Of a stretch of DNA of 6,535 nucleotides, positions 1 to 5,315 are shown piece after piece. Positions within the stretch are counted from its first letter, which is position 1; each line of letters opens with the position of its first letter. Source of the stretch: Bacteroidales bacterium (GTDB lineage Bacteria; Bacteroidota; Bacteroidia; Bacteroidales; UBA7960); assembly GCA_007124575.1 (NCBI GenBank), contig SLEW01000280.1, forward strand, positions 1 through 6,535, read 5' to 3'. A program made the translations under genes and the position numbers. The notes beneath the pieces were generated by a model. That model saw only the letters and a program-made list of their open reading frames with translations. It searched no databases and was not told where the DNA came from.

Positions 1-37
1 AAATTTTTGGTCTCCCAGTCCCTCAAAGATCGTTTTT

Positions 38-74
38 CTCCCCAATCAGAAATTCCTTTTTCCCCGATCGGGAG
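38..74 (-). promoter_or_regulatory. GC-rich palindrome and possible leader hairpin after the promoter
   Basis: CCCGATCGGG (63-72) is a perfect 10-bp palindrome at the predicted transcription start. In minus-strand RNA, an alternative fold pairs CUCCC/GAUC (74-66) with GAUU/GGGAG (47-38), with one bulged G and one G-U pair. The palindrome could be an operator for a repressor, or the two folds could be competing leader structures. Function is inferred only from position and symmetry. Confidence 0.3.
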
Positions 75-76
75 TG

Positions 77-106
77 CAAAGATAATACATTTTTTGCTTA
101 TCCAAA
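77..106 (-). promoter_or_regulatory. Bacteroidota-type housekeeping promoter reading out of the window
   Basis: On the minus strand, a -33 type TTTG (plus CAAA at 103-106) is followed after 18 bp by TATCTTTG (plus CAAAGATA at 77-84), a full match to the Bacteroidota -7 consensus TAnnTTTG. The surrounding DNA is AT-rich. Transcription would start near 70-73 and run off the left edge, serving a gene outside the window. No start codon occurs between there and position 1, so its leader is longer than about 70 nt. Confidence 0.65.
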
Positions 107-122
107 TAAAAGTTTGAAAAAA

Positions 123-1088
123 TTAGTCCAAAAATGCGTTGATGATTTTCTCCACTGATACATCTTCCGCTTCGGCTTTGAAGTTTCGGACGATACGATG
201 GCGGAGCACCGAGTAAGCTATGGCATTGACATCCTCCACATCCGGGGCATATTTAGCGTTAAGTGCAGCATGGCATTTGGCGCCAATAATGAGGTATTGT
301 GAAGCTCTGGGTCCGGCACCCCAGTGAATGTATTCGTCAGCCATCTCATGAGCTCTGTCTGTTTTGGGCCGTGTCTTGGCTGCCAGATTAACGGCATATT
401 CCATTACATGATCTGTAACGGGCACTTTCCTGATCAGGTCCTGGAAAAACAATATCTCATCAGCCTGCATAACCACATCAAGTTCAACAATTTTATCTGC
501 TGTGGTGCTTCTCACCACTTCCATCTCCTCCAGAAAGGAGGGATATTCAAGATATACATTAAACATAAACCTGTCGAGCTGTGCTTCCGGAAGCGGGTAG
601 GTCCCCTCCTGCTCGATGGGGTTTTGGGTGGCCAGCACGAAAAAAGGTTCATGCAGGCGATATGTGGATCCTGCGGCTGTCACGGACCTTTCCTGCATGG
701 CCTCAAGCAACGCTGACTGCGTCTTCGGAGGTGTCCTGTTAATCTCATCAGCCAGGATGATGTTAGCAAACAGAGGGCCTTTGACAAAACGAAAGTTCCT
801 GGTTTCATCAAGTATCTCAGTACCAATAATATCGGATGGCATAAGGTCAGGCGTAAACTGTATACGGCTATATTTCAATCCTAATGTTTTAGATATGGTA
901 TTTACCAGAAGGGTTTTAGCCAAACCCGGCACGCCAACCAAAAGGCAATGTCCTTTGCTGAAAATGGAAATAATCACATTTTTTACCACGTCATCCTGCC
1001 CAATAATCACTTTCCCAATCTCATCCTTCAGGGCTTTATACCTGACAGCCAATGCATCAAGAGCTTCTACGTCAGAAGAAAAATTCAT
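123..1088 (-). CDS. MoxR-family AAA+ ATPase
   Basis: This is a 321-residue cytoplasmic ATPase of the MoxR family, whose members act as chaperone-like activators, often of von Willebrand factor A (VWA) proteins encoded nearby. All core motifs are intact: Walker A GVPGLAKT (52-59), Walker B ILADE (111-115) followed by the family signature NRTPPKTQSALLEAMQE, sensor 1 ATQNP (153-157), Arg173 in QLDRF as probable arginine finger, and sensor 2 GAGPRAS (257-263). The C-terminal part matches the AAA lid. An in-frame stop lies only 8 codons upstream of the ATG (1113-1115) with no alternative start between, so ATG 1088 is well supported. The usual partners in this phylum are a DUF58 protein and BatA/BatB-type VWA proteins; none is visible in the 122 bp after the TAA stop, where a promoter for another unit begins. 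Its gap from the foldase operon (176 bp) suggests a separate or partly separate transcript. The clients are unknown. Confidence 0.95.
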   Translation of the reverse strand: MNFSSDVEALDALAVRYKALKDEIGKVIIGQDDVVKNVIISIFSKGHCLLVGVPGLAKTLLVNTISKTLGLKYSRIQFTPDLMPSDIIGTEILDETRNFRFVKGPLFANIILADEINRTPPKTQSALLEAMQERSVTAAGSTYRLHEPFFVLATQNPIEQEGTYPLPEAQLDRFMFNVYLEYPSFLEEMEVVRSTTADKIVELDVVMQADEILFFQDLIRKVPVTDHVMEYAVNLAAKTRPKTDRAHEMADEYIHWGAGPRASQYLIIGAKCHAALNAKYAPDVEDVNAIAYSVLRHRIVRNFKAEAEDVSVEKIINAFLD

Positions 1089-1101
1089 GTGTTTACAATT
1101 T
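1084..1101. repeat. 18-bp direct repeat, copy 1 (over the moxR start codon)
   Basis: The plus strand reads TTCATGTGTTTACAATTT, identical over 18 bases to 1196-1213. On the minus strand this copy contains the moxR ATG and the 13 bases before it, so the duplicated stretch includes the moxR translation start. Flanking bases differ between the copies, so the identity ends sharply. Confidence 0.9.
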
Positions 1102-1195
1102 TTAAATTTCGGTCACATGCCTGTCCCGTCCCTACGGGAGAGCTCGCCATGCAATAATCATTGTCGTATGTGTCAATGAAATGGGCATGGCTCGG
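1102..1195. repeat. REP/MITE-like palindromic element between the direct repeats
   Basis: These 94 bp contain two hairpins. The first has a 7-bp stem, GCCATGC (1146-1152) with GCATGGC (1185-1191), a symmetric 5x5 internal loop, then a 6-bp stem TCATTG (1158-1163) with CAATGA (1174-1179). The second has TCCCGT (1124-1129) pairing with ACGGGA (1134-1139) around a 4-base loop. Near the two ends CATGCC (1116-1121) and GGCATG (1184-1189) form a short imperfect terminal inverted repeat. The segment has no gene. It could be a small repetitive palindrome (REP/MITE-like) or a structured moxR 5' leader; copy number elsewhere cannot be seen here. Confidence 0.5.
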
Positions 1196-1213
1196 TTCAT
1201 GTGTTTACAATTT
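1196..1213. repeat. 18-bp direct repeat, copy 2 (upstream of moxR)
   Basis: This is an exact copy of 1084-1101, displaced by 112 bp. It also holds an ATG (minus strand, 1200-1198), but translation from it stops after 22 codons (TAG at 1132-1134). Together the two copies bracket a 94-bp hairpin-bearing segment. Confidence 0.9.
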
Positions 1214-1264
1214 ATATATACTGTTTTTCAAATGGTTACAGCTGACCATGTTTAAGCTACCCTT

Positions 1265-2626
1265 TCAGGGCATGTGTTTCAGCCAGTCATAATCAAAATC
1301 ACAACCCTGGTATTCTTCATGAATACTTATGTATGTGTTTTTTAACCTGTTTGCCACCCATTCCCTGACTTTTTTCTCTCTTTTTTTCTCCAGGGCCATT
1401 TTTCTGATGAAGTCGTAATCCTGCTGAAGGTTTGCGGCATGAGGTTCAACCCGGTCCCTTACGGTAACTATCTTAAAAGCCGGCTCACCGTCTTCTGTAG
1501 CCGTTTGAATGGGTCGGGATATTTCCCCGACTTCCAGGCGGTCTGCAACGAAAAAGAGGTTTGGATCAAGGTCTTCTGTTTTAAAGCGTGTGGTGCCTGT
1601 ATACGGATTGAGCATCACACCTCCGCTAGCTGCGCTCCTGTGGTCCGAATATTTCCGTGCTGCTTCAGCAAAAGAGATCTCACCCTGCATGATAACCGTA
1701 CGAATGCTATCTAGTTTGTTTTTTGTCTGCTGCTCCACTTCCGGCGAAACCTGCGGTCTGAGCAGCAGGTGCCTTACGTTCACCTCTTCTCCTCTCCGTT
1801 CGATGGTCTTTAAGATATGATAGCCAGATCGTGTTTCTACGATCTCCGAAACCTCGCCCGGTTCAAGGTTAAAGGCTACCGCTTCAAACTCAGGGTGTAG
1901 CTCACCACGTCTTACAAAGCCGAGTTCCCCTCCCCTGCGGGCTGATCCTGTGTCGTCAGAATACATAATGGCCAGTGTGCGAAAGCTTTCACCTTCAAGG
2001 ATACGCTGACGAAAACTTTCAAGCCTCTCTTTAACTTCTTCAATCTCTTCTTCATCAATTGCCGGCTCTATCATGATTTTAGCCAAAGAGAGTTCACTTT
2101 CCACTATAGGAATATCATCTTCGGACAATGATTCAAAATAGGCCTTTACTTCAGATGGCGTAACCGATACATTTCGGGTGATTTGTGATTCCATGCGCTG
2201 GCTGATAATCTGCTCTTCTATGGGATCCCAAAACTCTTCCCGCAACTCATCAATTGACTGACCATAATACTCCTCCAAACGCTCTCTGGAGCCTATCTGT
2301 TGAATAAAAAAGCGTAACCGCCTTTCTATTTCCATCTCTATCTCAGAATCACTAACCTCGACACTGTCAATCTTAGCCTGATTGTATAGCAACTTTTGGA
2401 ACAAAAGATCATTAAGTAATGTACAGTAAGGATCATCACCAAGATCAACGCGCTGGGCTTCCAACTGTATTTTTTGCTCTACAAGTTCCGACTTTAGGAT
2501 GGCATTGCTGCCAACTACACCCACAATATGGTCAATGACCAGATTTTCCTGCGTGTGCCCTGCATGGTGTGTTGAAAGCAACAGCACCAATATCAAAGCC
2601 GGTATTATTCGCATTACGTTATGCAT
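1265..2626 (-). CDS. surA: SurA-type periplasmic chaperone / peptidyl-prolyl isomerase
   Basis: This is a 453-residue periplasmic chaperone expected to escort unfolded outer-membrane proteins to the BAM machinery. The signal peptide covers about residues 1-26 (hydrophobic 7-18, then HHAGHTQ). The SurA N-terminal domain starts at DHIVGVVGSNAILKSEL (32-48) and runs to about 170. Parvulin domain 1 is about 178-277 (GGELGFV, GYHILKT with His270), but its first His position is Lys183. Domain 2 is about 282-392, with His286 in VRHLLLR but no second His (PAFKIVTV), and carries the motif GGVMLNPYTG in place of GGDLGW. A C-terminal segment (NLQQDYDFIRKMALEKK, then W423) matches the SurA C-terminal helix. 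Length is close to the 428-residue E. coli protein. The start is ATG 2626, 26 bp after the lipoprotein stop and behind a weak purine-rich stretch (AAAGAAAG). Met5 is an alternative start that would also leave a good signal peptide. Confidence 0.92.
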   Translation of the reverse strand: MHNVMRIIPALILVLLLSTHHAGHTQENLVIDHIVGVVGSNAILKSELVEQKIQLEAQRVDLGDDPYCTLLNDLLFQKLLYNQAKIDSVEVSDSEIEMEIERRLRFFIQQIGSRERLEEYYGQSIDELREEFWDPIEEQIISQRMESQITRNVSVTPSEVKAYFESLSEDDIPIVESELSLAKIMIEPAIDEEEIEEVKERLESFRQRILEGESFRTLAIMYSDDTGSARRGGELGFVRRGELHPEFEAVAFNLEPGEVSEIVETRSGYHILKTIERRGEEVNVRHLLLRPQVSPEVEQQTKNKLDSIRTVIMQGEISFAEAARKYSDHRSAASGGVMLNPYTGTTRFKTEDLDPNLFFVADRLEVGEISRPIQTATEDGEPAFKIVTVRDRVEPHAANLQQDYDFIRKMALEKKREKKVREWVANRLKNTYISIHEEYQGCDFDYDWLKHMP

Positions 2627-2652
2627 GTTATATCGTCTTTCTTTTAACGGGT

Positions 2653-3531
2653 TTATAAAAATACCTCTACGTGATTGCCTTCGATTGCTTTGTTGAACAT
2701 GTCACGGCGCTTGTTTTGCAGGTACTCTTTTTGTCGCCTGCTCAGGATAAGCTGCCTGATATTATCTTTTTCAAAACCCAGGGGCGACTGATCACCTCTA
2801 AGTCTGAAGTCGTGTATATACAGAAAATAACGGTAATAGTCGTCGGTTATTTCCGCAGAACGGTTGCTGCGCAAAAATGCATCCGGGTCATCCACATTGA
2901 GCGGCATGTCTTTGATGAGATCATTAAAGGTTATCCATCGGTCAGCATCCACCTGGTAACTGGCAGCATGCTCCAGGCTTAAGTCCTTTAGCTGTTCCAT
3001 GTCACCGGGGTTACCTGAGCGATAAAGCGATCGGATTTCACTGACACCTGCTGCATCCAAAGGCACCTTAATGTAATTGACGGCCACAATGTGCCTTCTC
3101 ACCCTGAAGTGCTCCTTGTGCGTTTCATAATATGCAGTCAGCTCATCATCATCGACGATGGTATCCAGTTCATTCTCCACTAATTCTTTTTCAAAAGCAT
3201 GAATAATAAGGGCATTCCTGTAATCATTCAAACGCTGTTCGACAACTTTTTTATCCAGGGTAGCATGTTGCTGTGCATGATGGATATACACCTGTTGGTC
3301 TACCCAGCGATCTACATATCTTTTCACCCTGGCAGCACTGTCGCCAGGGGAAATCCCTGCAGGAATGACACCTTCGATGTCTTCAAGGTATAACCTGTTG
3401 TTATAGACCTCAGCGAGCAACTGCTCATCGGGCCTGAATTCGATCATGTTACATGCCATAGGAAGCCATCCTGCAACAAAGACGAGCAAAAGCCTTTTTG
3501 TTAGTGAAGAGTATTTACTTTTTCCTGTCAT
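2653..3531 (-). CDS. Probable lipoprotein, SurA-like with degenerate parvulin domain
   Basis: The product has 292 residues. Basic residues (KSK, KR) and a hydrophobic stretch at about 13-23 precede Cys27, suggesting lipid attachment. The local sequence LPMAC is a poor lipobox because Pro is at -3, so this is likely rather than certain. Residues 35-130 look like the helical SurA N-terminal region. Residues 140-245 follow the layout of a parvulin domain, but the first His position appears to be Asn152 (VNYIKVP), the GG.LG loop is absent, and the closing GYHI strand reads YRYFLYIHDF. A basic C-terminal helix (about 252-282, RRQKEYLQNKRR) resembles the SurA C-terminal segment. I infer a non-catalytic chaperone or adaptor tethered to a membrane, partnering the flanking foldases. 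The ATG at 3531 overlaps the upstream stop as ATGA, which supports this start. The exact function is not recognised. Confidence 0.85.
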   Translation of the reverse strand: MTGKSKYSSLTKRLLLVFVAGWLPMACNMIEFRPDEQLLAEVYNNRLYLEDIEGVIPAGISPGDSAARVKRYVDRWVDQQVYIHHAQQHATLDKKVVEQRLNDYRNALIIHAFEKELVENELDTIVDDDELTAYYETHKEHFRVRRHIVAVNYIKVPLDAAGVSEIRSLYRSGNPGDMEQLKDLSLEHAASYQVDADRWITFNDLIKDMPLNVDDPDAFLRSNRSAEITDDYYRYFLYIHDFRLRGDQSPLGFEKDNIRQLILSRRQKEYLQNKRRDMFNKAIEGNHVEVFL

Positions 3532-5264
3532 TCTGATTGGGATCTTTGTTCATCAAGCGTGGATTCAAGAAGCTCCTCGTTAATCCAGATGTCATACTTA
3601 CGCCTGAGTTTCTTAAGCCACTCCTTTTCTAGATACCTTTGATAATCAGCAATAACTGTACCACGAACCTCCGACAGATCATCAGAGGCATAACGGCCCT
3701 CGTGCTCATTGAAGTAGGTTTTTAATCCAGTGGTATCTGCCGTTGCTTTAGACCATACTTTTTGATTTGTAATTTCAAACAACAGGATGCCATCATGATA
3801 CTCCTGCATTACCTCCCTGAACTCCGGGTAGTTTTTTTCCAGGTTTTCGTCCTCATAAGCAAGGATTTCTTCTTTGGTCATCTGCTCGTAATACCTGTAT
3901 AACAAACCAGAAACAGAACCAGGGTTTTGGACTCTTTGATTTCTTTCAATAAAGTCTGCAAAATCTGCCTGCGTATAGTTTTTTTCTGCAAATCCAAAAA
4001 TGAAATCATCCATGTCAGCTGCATTGGCACTATCCCATTGACCCTGGAAAATGCTTTCATCTACCACGTCGAACAAGGCTCGCAGTGCTTCTTCATCCTG
4101 ACGAAAGTCGTACTCCTGCTTAAGTCTGTCAATCACTACCTCCTGGCTAAGCTGTGACCGGTTGTCTCGTTGAATCCTGTTTTGCAGATCGGTATATGCT
4201 TCCTCGAAAGGAGGTGGCGAATCTTTTTCAAGCAGCTTTATGATATGCCATCCAAAATCAGTTCTGACGGGCTGCGATATCTCACCTTCCTCCTCCATCT
4301 CATTGATTGCTTCTATGAACTGTGGAACCATCCTGTTGGATGTAAAAGGAGGCATTTCACCTCCCCGTTGTGCAGACTGTCGATCCTCCGAATATTCTGC
4401 TGCCAGCTCATCAAAATCAGCATTTTCTTCAATCAGTGCATGATGTAATTCGCGAATCTGTTTCTCTTTGGCTTCCAACTCTTCATCCGGGGTGCCTTCT
4501 GGGGTCATGAGCATAATATGGGCAACCCTGGCCTGACCCATGGCGGGCAAGCGGTTATGTACCTTAACAATATGATACCCAAAGCTGCTTCTGAAAGGCT
4601 TGGATATGTTACCAGGCTCGATATTGTAAGCTGCTGTTTCAAATGGGTAAACCATATTAAATACGGTAAAGTAGCCCAGATCTCCGGCATTGCCCCTGCG
4701 GGCCGGTTGATTTCCTGATGCCGCCCTGTCCTGTGCAGAAGGGTCATCTGAATGTTCGCGTGCCATATCGGCAAAGGATTCGCCTTCTAAAATACGTTCA
4801 CGGATTTCCCACATTTGTTCATACACCTCGAGAGTATCTTCGGGTGGAGCATACTCAGGAAGGTTCAGGAGAATATGTGACACACGTAAATCATACTGTG
4901 AACGCTCCCAGGCTTCTTCAATGAGCTGATCTGTAACTTCATTATCTACCAGATATTTTTGGGCTAACTGCTCCCTGTATCCCTGAAGTTCGTCTACAAA
5001 GCTGCTCACCGTATCCATCCCCTGATCCTTGGCAGCCTTGACTTTTAACCTGAAATCAATATACATCTCCAGGTATTCGTCCACCTCTTTGGGTTCAGCC
5101 ACGGAAGACTCCAGGTTGTTCTTCCGATAAATGTCCATAAATTCTGATTTGGTGATTTCCCGGTCTTCTATACGTATCAGCACCTTGTTGTCGTTGTTTT
5201 TTGCCAACGACATGACCGACAAGATCATGAATGCCACAAAAACAGGAAGATAAAAAAATCGCAT
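3528..5264 (-). CDS. Exported tandem-parvulin peptidyl-prolyl isomerase (SurA/PpiD-like)
   Basis: This is a 578-residue protein predicted to act in the periplasm as a foldase and chaperone for envelope proteins. A hydrophobic segment at residues 3-20 followed by Lys/Asn looks like a signal peptide; a retained N-terminal anchor is possible. Residues 28-120 resemble the SurA/PpiD N-terminal helical domain. Parvulin domain 1 spans about 124-238 with both typical histidines (His130 in VSHILL, His231 in GYHIVKV), and has a ~12-residue loop insertion before GDLGYF. Domain 2 spans about 244-346, also with both (His249, His340), but its usual GDLG reads GEMPPF. Residues 370-578 form a Glu-rich, probably helical tail with the motif QKVWSKATADTTGLKTYF, which I recall from long Bacteroidota foldases. 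The start at 5264 has no strong Shine-Dalgarno. The stop overlaps the next gene's ATG by 4 bp, suggesting translational coupling. Family is secure; clients are unknown. Confidence 0.92.
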   Translation of the reverse strand: MRFFYLPVFVAFMILSVMSLAKNNDNKVLIRIEDREITKSEFMDIYRKNNLESSVAEPKEVDEYLEMYIDFRLKVKAAKDQGMDTVSSFVDELQGYREQLAQKYLVDNEVTDQLIEEAWERSQYDLRVSHILLNLPEYAPPEDTLEVYEQMWEIRERILEGESFADMAREHSDDPSAQDRAASGNQPARRGNAGDLGYFTVFNMVYPFETAAYNIEPGNISKPFRSSFGYHIVKVHNRLPAMGQARVAHIMLMTPEGTPDEELEAKEKQIRELHHALIEENADFDELAAEYSEDRQSAQRGGEMPPFTSNRMVPQFIEAINEMEEEGEISQPVRTDFGWHIIKLLEKDSPPPFEEAYTDLQNRIQRDNRSQLSQEVVIDRLKQEYDFRQDEEALRALFDVVDESIFQGQWDSANAADMDDFIFGFAEKNYTQADFADFIERNQRVQNPGSVSGLLYRYYEQMTKEEILAYEDENLEKNYPEFREVMQEYHDGILLFEITNQKVWSKATADTTGLKTYFNEHEGRYASDDLSEVRGTVIADYQRYLEKEWLKKLRRKYDIWINEELLESTLDEQRSQSE

Positions 5265-5315
5265 GATGGTTGGTTTTGAGTTATTTTCTTTTTTATTTGG
5301 GTGTTAAATAAGTTG

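Noticed and set aside
46..90. 14-codon minus-strand ORF (ATG at 90-88, TGA at 48-46) after moxR
   Set aside because: Its start lies upstream of the -7 element of the predicted promoter, so it would not be on that transcript, and there is no ribosome-binding signal.
616..1179. Plus-strand frame of 187 codons opposite moxR
   Set aside because: It is antisense to the conserved Walker A/B region of moxR and the product resembles no family.
1198..1235. Possible moxR promoter in the AT-rich stretch before the upstream repeat copy
   Set aside because: A TTTG is present, but the candidate -7 sequence (ATAAATTG) has several mismatches to TAnnTTTG and the spacing is too short (about 13 bp).
1220..1250. 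Small inverted repeat ATGGT/ACCAT after the surA stop as a terminator
   Set aside because: The stem is only 5 bp and no U-tract follows on either strand, so it does not meet the criteria for an intrinsic terminator.
4505..4774. Minus-strand frame of 89 codons inside the 578-residue foldase gene
   Set aside because: It is an out-of-frame shadow of the parvulin-coding sequence with no independent start signal or domain.
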